The notes below the pieces were generated by a model. The model ran no database searches. It had not been told where the DNA came from and saw only the letters and a program-made list of their open reading frames with translations. A DNA stretch of 64,000 bases from Formosa agariphila KMM 3901 (GTDB lineage: Bacteria; Bacteroidota; Bacteroidia; Flavobacteriales; Flavobacteriaceae), in the NCBI RefSeq assembly GCF_000723205.1, contig NZ_HG315671.1, positions 2,453,351 to 2,517,350 of the forward strand, read 5' to 3'. The stretch's first letter is position 1; each line of letters starts with the position of its first letter. Shown here in pieces: positions 36,753 to 46,369 of this stretch. The position numbers were made by a program, and so were the translations under genes.

Positions 36753-38489
36753 TTATTCCTGCCAATAATTAAAAATCTCTTTTAATTGATAGTAAGCTTT
36801 CTTTTTATTTCTACGTTCGTCTACAATACCCCACTCTCTAAAGCCTGATTCTGGTGTACCTTTATAATTACTTCTATAATCATTATAACTCCAAGGCGAG
36901 ACTCCTGTTACATAAGGGATTTTTTTTAACTCTTTTAGATAGCCTACCATCTCATTGCTCAAGGTTCCATCTGGTGCTGGCCCTATCTGACTTAAACCTA
37001 TTTCTGAAACAAAAATGGGTTTGCCTGGAAATTTTTCATGTATTTTTTCTACTAAAACAGGAGCATTCCCATAACTATTCATCGAGATAAAATCTACTTT
37101 TTCATATGGTTCTGTTCCTATTTCTCCTTTTCTATAAGAAGTAATCGTTACGTAGGTTTTTAAACGCGTGCTGTCTAATTCTGCTACATAGTCTAACATG
37201 GATTCTACATACCCAAATTGATTTGCAGTAAGCGCTTTATCACTCCATGCTCCATCGGCGTTTCTTAGTTCATTCCCGACACTCCAACCGACTACAGATG
37301 GATGATTAAAATCTCTTTCAATCATAGTTTTCATCCATTGTTTGGTTAATGGATTATTAGGCGTTGCGTTCGGGTCGTTATCGCCCCAAACAGGAATTTC
37401 TTCTACCAATAAAAATCCGTTTTTATCGCAAAAATTTAATAGATTTTTTGATAGAGGAGCATGCATTAATCGAGAAAAATTACCTCCTAAAGATTTTATA
37501 TCTCGCATGTCTTGCTCAATTAAGTGATCCGGTTCTGTATTACCGTAATCCGGATGATCATGTACACGATTTATACCATTCAATCGAACGGGTTGATTAT
37601 TTAAATAAAACTGTTCTCCAACTACTTCAAATTTGCGAACTCCAAAATGGTCTGTAACTTCATCCTGAGCTATGCCATTAACCAATAATTCACTTTTTAA
37701 CTTGTACAAGTTAGGGCTATCGAAATGCCACAATTTAAAATCTGACAGCTTTCTGGTAAACGTCACAACAGCTTCCTTAACTTCTCCTGATTTTACGTTT
37801 ACCCACTTACTATCTAATTTAGTAATGCCTTCAATATTAGAAACAACATTAACCTTTACAGGGGAATTTCCGTTGTTCTCAATTTTATACTTTATAGAAA
37901 AAACAACTTCTTTAGTTTTAAAATTGGGTACAGAAGCAATGTGTTGAGATATTAAACGAACAGCTTCATTGGCTTCTAAATAAACCTCTCTACTAATACC
38001 TCCCCAAGCCCACCAAGCTCCACGTTTGATTGTATTATCTGCCATAACAACGATAGAGTTTATTTCATCTTTTTTAACCTTTTCTGTAATATTAAATTCA
38101 AATGGTAAATAACCACCAACATGGGTTCCTAAAAGTTCTCCATTTAACCACACTTTAGATGTTTGATAAACCGCTCCGAACTTTAATCTTATCTGATTTT
38201 CTTTCCAATTAACAGGTAGTTTAAAGTTTTTCTGATAAAATCCTTTCCCTACATAGTCTGTATATCTTTTTCTAGTATCCCAATTTCCTGGAACATTAAG
38301 CGTATCCCACTGAATGTAATCCTGAATTATTACATCTGTTTCAGCCATCGTATTAGAGGCCAAAAATTGCCAGGTTCCATTTAACGATATTTTATTGTTA
38401 AACAGGTTCTCATGCTGTACTACATCTTTATTTTTACAAGATGTACACATCAAAACAGTAATACAGATAAGTACAAACACTTGCTTCAT
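36753..38489 (-). CDS. GH2 enzyme, short form (578 aa), probable lipoprotein
   Basis: A GH2 glycosidase made of jelly roll (about 30-175), Ig-like (180-285) and TIM barrel (290-578) only, similar in size to beta-glucuronidase-type GH2 proteins. The N terminus (ITVLMCTSCKN) contains a Cys that may be lipidated, although the lipobox is imperfect. The acid/base is Glu407 in GWSVGNEL and the nucleophile Glu496 in IFVSEIG. It is the last gene of the operon starting with the symporter at 48016, six bases after the beta-propeller hydrolase gene. It shares the jelly-roll and barrel style with the 1008-residue GH2 in the same operon. Activity could be beta-galactosidase or a uronidase; the sequence alone does not decide. 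Confidence 0.88.
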   Translation of the reverse strand: MKQVFVLICITVLMCTSCKNKDVVQHENLFNNKISLNGTWQFLASNTMAETDVIIQDYIQWDTLNVPGNWDTRKRYTDYVGKGFYQKNFKLPVNWKENQIRLKFGAVYQTSKVWLNGELLGTHVGGYLPFEFNITEKVKKDEINSIVVMADNTIKRGAWWAWGGISREVYLEANEAVRLISQHIASVPNFKTKEVVFSIKYKIENNGNSPVKVNVVSNIEGITKLDSKWVNVKSGEVKEAVVTFTRKLSDFKLWHFDSPNLYKLKSELLVNGIAQDEVTDHFGVRKFEVVGEQFYLNNQPVRLNGINRVHDHPDYGNTEPDHLIEQDMRDIKSLGGNFSRLMHAPLSKNLLNFCDKNGFLLVEEIPVWGDNDPNATPNNPLTKQWMKTMIERDFNHPSVVGWSVGNELRNADGAWSDKALTANQFGYVESMLDYVAELDSTRLKTYVTITSYRKGEIGTEPYEKVDFISMNSYGNAPVLVEKIHEKFPGKPIFVSEIGLSQIGPAPDGTLSNEMVGYLKELKKIPYVTGVSPWSYNDYRSNYKGTPESGFREWGIVDERRNKKKAYYQLKEIFNYWQE

Positions 38490-38495
38490 GATTAT

Positions 38496-39614
38496 TTAAT
38501 TTTCTTTAGTGATTTTAAGAGGAATTTGAATATTAAAAGAATGACGCACATTGTTAACATCAATAGTATCGGCAGCGCATAACAAAGCTATTGGCTTTCC
38601 ATTTTCTATAAAAACTTGTGGCCGCTCTAAGTGATCAAATTTTGTTGTACTACCGTCTTCCCAAATAACTGTTTTATCTGAAACTTCAAAATTTTTAGCT
38701 TTATCCCATTTAATTCCATCTATAGATTCGTATTGCACTAAAGAAAAAAGTCTTTTTTCTCCTTCGAATTTAATTCGTTTTACAATGGCTCTATATTTCC
38801 CATCTTGATACCATATGTATGGGTCTTCTGCAGGAAATCGTTCTCCTTCAAAAACAAATATAGGTTCTGGATATTTTTTAAATGGTCCTGTTGGCGAATC
38901 TGAAATAGCAACCATATGCACTACAGGTCCGCCTGCGGGTAATTTAAATTGTTTTCCCACCGCTTTATAAACCATTAAAATTTTCCCATCGGGCATTTCA
39001 CAGACAGATGGATTAGATGTCATTAAAGCATCATAAGCTTCATCATCTCCATGAGTAACATCTAAAACAGGAGTATCTAACCTTGTCCATGGTCCATTTG
39101 GATGATCTGCTACAGCTACCCCAATTCTTTGATTATTTCTGTGCTCCCAATTAATTTTAGCTTTTCCAGGAACACTTACAATGTCTTTATTACCCGTATT
39201 TCCCATATAATACAAGTAATATTTTCCTTTAATTTTTAATATAGTTGGATTATGAGTAGTCGCTCCATCCCAAAACTGTGATCCTCTATCTCCCAAAGCA
39301 ACATCGCTAAATGTAAAAGGTCCAAATGGAGACGTTGCTGTTGCGTGCGCTATTTCTGAATAATTCACCCATTCCCAACCTATATTTTTTGGCCATCTTG
39401 AATAATACATATGGTATAACCCGTCATCACCTTTTACCAAAGTTCCTCCCCAAACACTCTTCCCTTCTTCTGAAAAAACAGAACTTTTAGCTACTTTTTC
39501 AAATTCAATTTTAAAGTTAAAACTTTCATCTGGACTTAATTTATCTACTTTTTTCGCACAAGACATTTGTATTATAGAAATTAATACGAGCAACCATAAT
39601 GTTGTATTTTTCAT
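38496..39614 (-). CDS. Five-bladed beta-propeller glycosidase-like lipoprotein (GH43/GH117 relative)
   Basis: A 372-residue protein with a lipoprotein-like signal (IIQMSC, Cys19). It shows propeller strands typical of GH43/GH32/GH117-type hydrolases: LYHMYYSRWP, THNPTILKIKGKYYLYYMG, TSNPSVCEMPDGKILMVYK and AEDPYIWYQDGKYRAIVKR. An Asp in the last motif and a Glu/Asp-rich stretch could be catalytic. It is clearly different from the three GH117-like paralogues. It lies between a GH117-like gene and a GH2 gene in the LacI-facing operon. An exo-acting galactosidase or anhydrogalactosidase role is plausible but the family is not fixed. Confidence 0.7.
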   Translation of the reverse strand: MKNTTLWLLVLISIIQMSCAKKVDKLSPDESFNFKIEFEKVAKSSVFSEEGKSVWGGTLVKGDDGLYHMYYSRWPKNIGWEWVNYSEIAHATATSPFGPFTFSDVALGDRGSQFWDGATTHNPTILKIKGKYYLYYMGNTGNKDIVSVPGKAKINWEHRNNQRIGVAVADHPNGPWTRLDTPVLDVTHGDDEAYDALMTSNPSVCEMPDGKILMVYKAVGKQFKLPAGGPVVHMVAISDSPTGPFKKYPEPIFVFEGERFPAEDPYIWYQDGKYRAIVKRIKFEGEKRLFSLVQYESIDGIKWDKAKNFEVSDKTVIWEDGSTTKFDHLERPQVFIENGKPIALLCAADTIDVNNVRHSFNIQIPLKITKEN

Positions 39615-39684
39615 TTCTTAATGTGTATTTATTTTTTGTAATTGCCATTTCATATTTCAAGTTATTTCATACTTAAAAAAATTA

Positions 39685-40971
39685 TTATTTCTTTTTCACT
39701 CCACGCCCTTCTGGATGCTCATGTATACTTCCAACACCTTGTGCGAAATAAACTTCGGGCTTATGCCAAACACCTGTATCTTTAAAAGCTGGTTCATGAT
39801 AATCTAAACTTAAATCACAGTCGAAGCGTGCGATAATTGAATAGCCTTTTTTGGGAGTTCCAGCATTTACAAAATGAGACAATCCCCAAGTAAATCCTCT
39901 TCCATTACCTGAATCTGTAAACGCATCAGCACAAAATGGTGCAGCAGCCGTAGGAGTTAATGATAAACCTGCTGCTATTTTGAAATTTACACCATCTTCA
40001 GAATATTGCATGGTTTCTCGTTCATTTCCATCTTTAATTGCCAAAGCTGCTATTCCTCCTTTAAATGGAAAATAGGTAGTTTCATGCCCCGACTGCATTA
40101 CAGGATTTAGCGGGTGTTTTGTAAAAGGACCTAAAGGATTTTCTCCAATTACTAAGCCATGACCAACAGCATAATTTGTTCTATTATCTGGCCACTTATT
40201 ATAAGCCGCTTTGTAATAAATATATATTTTTCCTTTGTAAACTACGGGATGTGGATCGTGTGTAGCGTTTTGATCCCACTCACCTGCTTTTCCAAAAGGA
40301 ATTACTTTGTCTCCTCCATGTATCCAAGGTCCATCAGGTGAATCTGAATAGGAAACAGAAACTGGGCATAAGTCACCTCTAAGTCCACTAGGCTCATCAA
40401 ATGCTTGGTAATATAGATAATACTTGTCTTTCCAAACTAGTATATCTGGTGTAGCAACCGAACGCCACCCCGATTTTGGTTTTTCAGGTCTTGTAACTGC
40501 AGGACCTTTTTCCTGCCAAGTTATTCCGTCGGTACTTGTTGCATACCAAATATCACACAAATCCCAATCCGTTGAAGGGATAACATCTGTTGCTTCAGCG
40601 GCTTTATTCCAACCTATTGGAGGAACTTCTGTATGGCGTTTTGTATACCAAATATAATATTTCCCATCAACAAAAATAGGTCTTGACGGATCGCGACGAG
40701 AGATAGTACCATCTCCATTATTATAATCAAACCCTTTTAATTGAGTATACTTAAATTGCGAAAATAGTTCGTTGTCCTGAGCCCTTGGAGCTAAATAATC
40801 GAACATTCGCTCTGAGGATGCACTTAAAGGAATGTTAGGTTTCTCTGTTGGCATTTTAAAAGGAAATACCTCTTCTGATGTTTTCAACTCTTCTTGTTTT
40901 AGTTGCTTTTCCTTTTGAGCACATGAAAAAGTCATTCCTAAGATTAATGCTATTATTAATTTATTTTTCAT
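39685..40971 (-). CDS. GH117-like lipoprotein, variant acidic site
   Basis: A 428-residue lipoprotein (signal ILGMTFSC, Cys17) with the GH117 propeller: SRRDPSRP, STDWDLCDIWYATSTDG, THDPHPVV and SGHETTYFPFKGG. The last motif differs from the other two paralogues (FKEG), so an acidic residue near the active site is missing here. It is third from the end of the operon transcribed from 48016, 81 bases after the GH2 gene. By family it would release terminal 3,6-anhydro-galactose; because of the FKGG change its activity or specificity may differ. Confidence 0.8.
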   Translation of the reverse strand: MKNKLIIALILGMTFSCAQKEKQLKQEELKTSEEVFPFKMPTEKPNIPLSASSERMFDYLAPRAQDNELFSQFKYTQLKGFDYNNGDGTISRRDPSRPIFVDGKYYIWYTKRHTEVPPIGWNKAAEATDVIPSTDWDLCDIWYATSTDGITWQEKGPAVTRPEKPKSGWRSVATPDILVWKDKYYLYYQAFDEPSGLRGDLCPVSVSYSDSPDGPWIHGGDKVIPFGKAGEWDQNATHDPHPVVYKGKIYIYYKAAYNKWPDNRTNYAVGHGLVIGENPLGPFTKHPLNPVMQSGHETTYFPFKGGIAALAIKDGNERETMQYSEDGVNFKIAAGLSLTPTAAAPFCADAFTDSGNGRGFTWGLSHFVNAGTPKKGYSIIARFDCDLSLDYHEPAFKDTGVWHKPEVYFAQGVGSIHEHPEGRGVKKK

Positions 40972-41052
40972 TTGGTTTTATTTATATGTTTGCAACATTT
41001 TCTGTTTAAGTTCTTTTAATAACAAAAAACACCGATGGATTTTAGTTTTTTT

Positions 41053-44000
41053 TTAATATTTTACCGCAATTACTGGGGACCAACTACTGCTTTCTCCTGC
41101 TACCTCTCTTTTTATTTGAAAGAAAATTTCTTTTTCGTTATCTAAATCAATGGTCAGCATTCCTCTAACATTTGTAGTAAACACTTTGTTTAAATTATCT
41201 TTTTGTGTTCCGTAACGAACAGTATAATTACCATCAATAAAATCGCTAGAATATCCAATCACTAATTTTGTGTCATCTATAAAAGATTCCCAAACAACGG
41301 GATGTAATTTTTGATTCGTCATATTAAAAGGCACCGCTTTTGAGAATTCACTATCACCTTTGCCGTTTATAGCAACCAACGCAACCTCGTAACTCTTTTC
41401 AGACAATCCCTGTACATCTATAAAACTTGAAATGGTTGGTTCTGTAAATTGATATTCACTTCCTTTTGTTTTATAAGCTAGCTTGTATTCTTTAACTCCT
41501 ACAGTTTTGGTAAAGTAAATTCTTGCATTATTTTGTCCTGCAATTACCTTGTCTATGCTAGGAGCATTGGGTACTTTATAGAAGATTTCTTTTTTCCCTC
41601 TTTGATACCCCAAAGGATTAATTACTTTTACGGTTAACAAATAAGGATTTAAATTCTTTTTTAAACGCAAACGACCTTTCCAACTACCACCAATTTCTAT
41701 TGCCGGTAATTTTATTTTTTGTTCGTGTAGTACTACTCCTTGGTGATTCGAAAAAGTAGCTACCAATTGATAATTGTTTATTTGATAACTAGGATAGTCT
41801 GAAGCTTCTTTAGAAGTGATTTCTACAGAAATTGATTTTTTAGATTTTGTAATCTCTTCTACTTTTAAGGTTTTAATGGGACTGTTTTCTTTTTGAAAAC
41901 GATCGAACAAACGTCTTTTTTGTCCCCAAACATTTACCACGCCCCAAACTCTATTTTCCTCGGCAGAGGTACCGGCATATCCACTTCTATAATCGTTAAA
42001 AGTCCACATAGAAGAACCAATTACAAATTCATTTTTCCCTCTAAAGTGTTGGTTCCATTCTGATACAATTGGCTTGTCTCCATCTAAAGAAGCTGTTGGA
42101 TAAGGATCAAATCCGTATTCCGAAATAAAGACGGGTTTGTTAGGCCATTTTTCTCTTAAGGTATCTAATATGTCTTGAGGTTCTCCTTGCCAACGGTACA
42201 TATTGTGCATAATAATATCTACATGCGTGTTAGGATCTGTTGTTCTTGTATAGGTTTTCTTTTGTCCGGAATTACTTACGCAAGTAAGCAGTCTATGCTC
42301 ATCTAATTCTGTACGCACATACTCCATCATTTTTTTTGCAAAATCGTAATGATCAGACAACTCATTTCCAACACTCCAGCCAATAATACTTGGGTGATTG
42401 CTGTCTCTTTCTATCATTTCCTTTAACCAAGATTTTATTAATGGATATTCGGGAGCTGTAAATTCAGGATTTGTTAAATCACGTACATTTACTTCTTCAA
42501 ACAACAAAATCCCTTTTCTATCACACAATTTAATTAGTTCTTCGTTTTGTGTTCCATGCATGATACGCATAAAATTGGCGCCAGATTCTTTCATTAAATC
42601 TACATCGCGTTCTAAAATTTCTATAGGCTCTGAAGATCCGTAGTAACGGTTTTCACTTACTCTATTAAATCCTCCTGTTCTTACAGGTTCTCCGTTTAAA
42701 AGTAGTTGCGAATTTGTTACTTCTATTTTTCTAATTCCAAAATCAGTTTGATTAGAATCTAGTTCAGAATTGTTTTCAGAAATAGTGGTTTCTAAGGTGT
42801 ATAAATTCGGATTATCAAAATGCCATAATTTTACATCTTTTGCTTTTAAATGAGCGATTAACACAATCGTTGTAATACTATTAGGAGCTATTTCTACTCC
42901 TTTTTGTGCTAAGGTTACATTTTTTATCTCTTTTATTTTAGAAAACACATCTACTTTTCTGCTACTGTTTGAATTGTTTTCTATTTTAATTTTTAAATTT
43001 ACTGCAGCTGTTCCCTTTTTTAAATCAGGTTCTGCATGTATGTATTGATTTTGGATGCGAACATTTTTTTGTTTTTTAAGCTGAACGCCTCTAATAATTC
43101 CACCCCAGTTCCAAGTAGCTCCTACTATAAAAGCATTGTTAACCTCTACAGCAATTACATTTTTTCCTCCAAACTTTACATGATCTGTAATGTCAAATTC
43201 AAAAGGCGTTAAGCCACCTTGATGTTTTCCTATATACTGTCCGTTTAAATATACTTTGGCCAAATGATAAACTGCGCCAAATTGAATTCTAATTCTTTCA
43301 TCATTTTTTGAAGTCCAATTAGAAGGCAACTTAAACGTTTTACGATACCATCCTGAACCTGTATAATTAGAGTAAGAATTAAGCATTCCCCAGTGACCAG
43401 GTACTTTTAAATCGTTCCAACTAGTATCATCAAAAGAAGGTAAATACACTTGTTCTGGCATTTTTTTAGCCTGTGCATATGTAGCTTCCGAAATAGGTTT
43501 TAGCATAACAGCGTCTGCTGCAACTTGACCATCTGTTATGGCAGTAATTTCTATATAATTATCATCTTTTTTGTCAAATTGATAAATACCAACACTAATC
43601 CATTCACCACAAAAAACGCGTTGACTAAGATATTTAGTTGTTATTTCTCCTGCATGTTTTATATTGCATTGAGAGGTAAGATGACTAGAAAATGGGTATT
43701 TTACAAACGCTTCATAATAACCCGATTTCTCTAAGTTTGGACGAAAACGGACATAATTAGCATTACCTTCTCCTTTTACAAAATTTCTAACTAAATAATC
43801 ATCTTTATAAAAACTAGTGTCTCTCTCTCCAAACTTCTTAGAATTCCAATTTCCTTTTACCTCAACGTTTTCTATATCAGAATTATCTATAATAATATCA
43901 GAAATATTTTCTTGAACATTTAAATAATTATATCCCTGACCGTCAATGGTGTTAAACTTCCAATTGCCATTTAAAGAAAATTCTTCTCCATTATCGACCA

Positions 44001-44067
44001 CTGTCTCTTGTTGTGAAAAACAAAAAACACTCATTAAAAGAAACAAGATAGAATAGCTGCTTTTCAT
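41053..44067 (-). CDS. GH2 enzyme with golvesin-like domain inserted in its N-terminal jelly roll and C-terminal FN3
   Basis: The start at 44067 (MKSSYSILFLLMSVFCFSQQ) avoids overlap with the upstream gene and gives a signal peptide; product 1004 residues. The GH2 jelly roll begins (FSLNGNWKF) and is interrupted at about residue 57 by some 135 residues with the golvesin/xanthan-lyase-type binding-domain pattern (IIIDNSDIENVEVKGNW, YVRFRPNLEKSGYYEAFVKYP, GQVAADAVMLKP). The jelly roll then resumes (SWNDLKVPGHW). The Ig-like and TIM-barrel domains follow, with acid/base in GWSVGNEL and nucleophile in VFISEYGFDP. A fibronectin-III-like domain lies near 830-910. It probably removes beta-linked galactose while binding the polymer, and starts 2 bases after the FAD gene. 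Confidence 0.88.
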   Translation of the reverse strand: MKSSYSILFLLMSVFCFSQQETVVDNGEEFSLNGNWKFNTIDGQGYNYLNVQENISDIIIDNSDIENVEVKGNWNSKKFGERDTSFYKDDYLVRNFVKGEGNANYVRFRPNLEKSGYYEAFVKYPFSSHLTSQCNIKHAGEITTKYLSQRVFCGEWISVGIYQFDKKDDNYIEITAITDGQVAADAVMLKPISEATYAQAKKMPEQVYLPSFDDTSWNDLKVPGHWGMLNSYSNYTGSGWYRKTFKLPSNWTSKNDERIRIQFGAVYHLAKVYLNGQYIGKHQGGLTPFEFDITDHVKFGGKNVIAVEVNNAFIVGATWNWGGIIRGVQLKKQKNVRIQNQYIHAEPDLKKGTAAVNLKIKIENNSNSSRKVDVFSKIKEIKNVTLAQKGVEIAPNSITTIVLIAHLKAKDVKLWHFDNPNLYTLETTISENNSELDSNQTDFGIRKIEVTNSQLLLNGEPVRTGGFNRVSENRYYGSSEPIEILERDVDLMKESGANFMRIMHGTQNEELIKLCDRKGILLFEEVNVRDLTNPEFTAPEYPLIKSWLKEMIERDSNHPSIIGWSVGNELSDHYDFAKKMMEYVRTELDEHRLLTCVSNSGQKKTYTRTTDPNTHVDIIMHNMYRWQGEPQDILDTLREKWPNKPVFISEYGFDPYPTASLDGDKPIVSEWNQHFRGKNEFVIGSSMWTFNDYRSGYAGTSAEENRVWGVVNVWGQKRRLFDRFQKENSPIKTLKVEEITKSKKSISVEITSKEASDYPSYQINNYQLVATFSNHQGVVLHEQKIKLPAIEIGGSWKGRLRLKKNLNPYLLTVKVINPLGYQRGKKEIFYKVPNAPSIDKVIAGQNNARIYFTKTVGVKEYKLAYKTKGSEYQFTEPTISSFIDVQGLSEKSYEVALVAINGKGDSEFSKAVPFNMTNQKLHPVVWESFIDDTKLVIGYSSDFIDGNYTVRYGTQKDNLNKVFTTNVRGMLTIDLDNEKEIFFQIKREVAGESSSWSPVIAVKY

Positions 44068-44069
44068 TA

Positions 44070-46349
44070 TTATCGACATATAATTTCAAAAATACTTGCA
44101 GGAACATGAGCAGAAGGATGTTCTAGTTCAATGACTATTTTTTTGGTTAGGATTGGTGTGTTAAATTGCCATGTATTTATGGTTTGATGATTTCCGTTCT
44201 TTTCCACTAAAACATTACCCGTTGCATCCATTATTTTATAATTTTGAACACAGAATGGAATAACGTCTTCGGGATGTCCCATCAAGGTTGATTCCATTGG
44301 ATGATCGTAATCCGTATCAAAAAATAATTTAATTTCAGAAATCGCAGTATCTTCTTTCCAATCTATTGTCAAGGTCGGGTTTTCATCTTTTAAATCGGCT
44401 ACCCAAGCATTTGTGATCCCCCAAGGCCTAACAAATCCATTACCAATATTAGCAACATCGAAAGCTTTTATAGCAGGAAAAATCTCCATAGCTATATTTT
44501 TCCCTTCAGGGCGACGATGAGGAATCCAAAACTCAAACGTATCGACTCCAATACCTTTTGGAGGTGTTTGTTTGCCATTGTTTGAAACAGCTTTATTAAC
44601 ACCATTAAACACCGATAAGACCCCAGTAATTCTTGTTTCACTAGTTCTAATACTAACTTTATTATTTGCTAAAAAAGTAACAAACGCGTATTGATTTTCT
44701 TTGGCTGTTTTTGAAAAGCTGAAGGAAACATATTGCTTTCCTTTTTTTAGTTGAATTGTTTGTTGCTCTAAAATAATTTCAGGGCAATAATTTTTTGCGT
44801 TTTCAGAGATTCGAAGTTGTAGTTCTATTTCTGTTTCTTCTTTGGCATCTAATTCCACATTAAATTGATATTTATCATGTGCAGAAAAAGGTAATAATTG
44901 AGCAGCAGCAGTAGCTATGGACATCCAGTTACCATTAAAAGGAATTATGGTTAATTCCAAATTAGACGAAGACTCTACTTTTGCTGTAACTATTTTATTA
45001 CTTTGTTTTTCAACTGGAATACCAGGAATACTTTGCCCTATTATATTCAGTTCATTCTGCAACGCCTTAAGATGTCCATTTGTTAAAATTTCTGCAGGAT
45101 TAATGCCTTTTTCAAGACAAAGTGAGGCAGCCATACCAACAGCTTGCGCACATAAGGCAGTTGTTGCCATAACTCTAGTAGAACCAAAAGCAACATGAGT
45201 TGCGCTAATAATTCTTCCTGCCAAAAACAAATTACTAATATCCTTACTTACAAAGCTTCTATATGGGATTTGATAAATTCCTTTTGAGTGCCATTGCGTA
45301 CAACCAGATAACTTACTATACACACCATCTGCTGGGTGCAAATCTACCGCCCATCCACCATGTGCAATTGCGTCTTCAAAGGTTTGCTGTTCTATAACAT
45401 CTTGTTGTTTTAACATATACAAACCTTCAAAACGACGACTTTCTCTTTTTCCTGGAATAGTACCTACCCATTCCAAAGTATGATTTTCTACATCCTTAAA
45501 TTCTCCTGAGTTTTTAATGTAATTCCAAACACCATAAATTACTTTCCAGAGCTCATATTTAATTTCTTCCGTATCGTGAATCGTGTCCTTTCTTCCTCCA
45601 TATTCAAACCACCAAAAACGACAACCTTTATCATCTTTCCCAATGGCTTTATAACGCGGAATTGCAGTTATATCCTCTAGTGCAAATGCAGGAGGCGAAT
45701 ATTTCACAGGAAAATCCTCGCGTTTGCTATAAAAATACATAGAATGTCCTAGTAATTCTCCATAAGACTCTTCTGGAGCAAATAGTTCTCCAAACTCTTC
45801 TTTAGTCTCAGCTCCCATTCTAAAACTAGCTCCCGCTTTAAATGCTACAATTCCATCACCAGAAGCATCACAAAATAATTTTCCATTTAGGATATATTTT
45901 GTAGAATTTTGACTGCAAAATGCTATTACAGATTCTATAGTATTTTCATCTCTCTTTTCTATATCATAAACGCAAGTATTTAAGAGCAGCGTAATATTTT
46001 CTTCTAACATTACTTTTTCCAAAAGTATGGTATCAAAAATAACAGCGTTACCTTCCTTATTTCGATACATATTTTCTACAAGAATTTCATCTATTACACC
46101 ACCTTCTCGTGCCCAACGATTGTTGTTCCCCATATGAGAAGTTGCTCCTAATATCCATAATCGTACTTCTGAAGACGCATTACCTCCTAAAACAGGTCGA
46201 TCTTGTACCAAAACAGTTTTTGTACCTTTTCTTGCTGCGGTAATTGCTGCACAAACTCCAGCCGTACCACCTCCTATAACAACAAATTCATTTTGTAATG
46301 TAATTGTTTTATTAGGACGATTGTCTGAAGTAAAGTTTTTGAGTAACAT
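44070..46349 (-). CDS. FAD-dependent oxidoreductase (FAD_oxidored family)
   Basis: A 759-residue protein with no signal peptide. The N-terminal FAD fold is clear (FVVIGGGTAGVCAAITAA, then GGNASSEVRLW), followed by GDASGDGIVAFKAGA-like and NLFLAGRIISATHVAFGSTRVM segments of the FAD_oxidored (PF12831) family. About residues 470-759 are beta-rich and end in a discoidin-like pattern (WVADLKDENPTLTIDWKEDTAISEIKLFFDTD). It follows the symporter gene by 20 bases and precedes the GH2 by 2 bases. Members are often misnamed xanthan lyase. Oxidation of an imported sugar is a reasonable guess, but neither substrate nor compartment is certain. Confidence 0.8.
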   Translation of the reverse strand: MLLKNFTSDNRPNKTITLQNEFVVIGGGTAGVCAAITAARKGTKTVLVQDRPVLGGNASSEVRLWILGATSHMGNNNRWAREGGVIDEILVENMYRNKEGNAVIFDTILLEKVMLEENITLLLNTCVYDIEKRDENTIESVIAFCSQNSTKYILNGKLFCDASGDGIVAFKAGASFRMGAETKEEFGELFAPEESYGELLGHSMYFYSKREDFPVKYSPPAFALEDITAIPRYKAIGKDDKGCRFWWFEYGGRKDTIHDTEEIKYELWKVIYGVWNYIKNSGEFKDVENHTLEWVGTIPGKRESRRFEGLYMLKQQDVIEQQTFEDAIAHGGWAVDLHPADGVYSKLSGCTQWHSKGIYQIPYRSFVSKDISNLFLAGRIISATHVAFGSTRVMATTALCAQAVGMAASLCLEKGINPAEILTNGHLKALQNELNIIGQSIPGIPVEKQSNKIVTAKVESSSNLELTIIPFNGNWMSIATAAAQLLPFSAHDKYQFNVELDAKEETEIELQLRISENAKNYCPEIILEQQTIQLKKGKQYVSFSFSKTAKENQYAFVTFLANNKVSIRTSETRITGVLSVFNGVNKAVSNNGKQTPPKGIGVDTFEFWIPHRRPEGKNIAMEIFPAIKAFDVANIGNGFVRPWGITNAWVADLKDENPTLTIDWKEDTAISEIKLFFDTDYDHPMESTLMGHPEDVIPFCVQNYKIMDATGNVLVEKNGNHQTINTWQFNTPILTKKIVIELEHPSAHVPASIFEIICR

Positions 46350-46369
46350 ATTTTAAAGACTATATTAAA

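Noticed and set aside
44070-46349. Calling the FAD protein a xanthan lyase
   Set aside because: The FAD fold is unmistakable and no lyase domain is present; the name is a common transferred misannotation.
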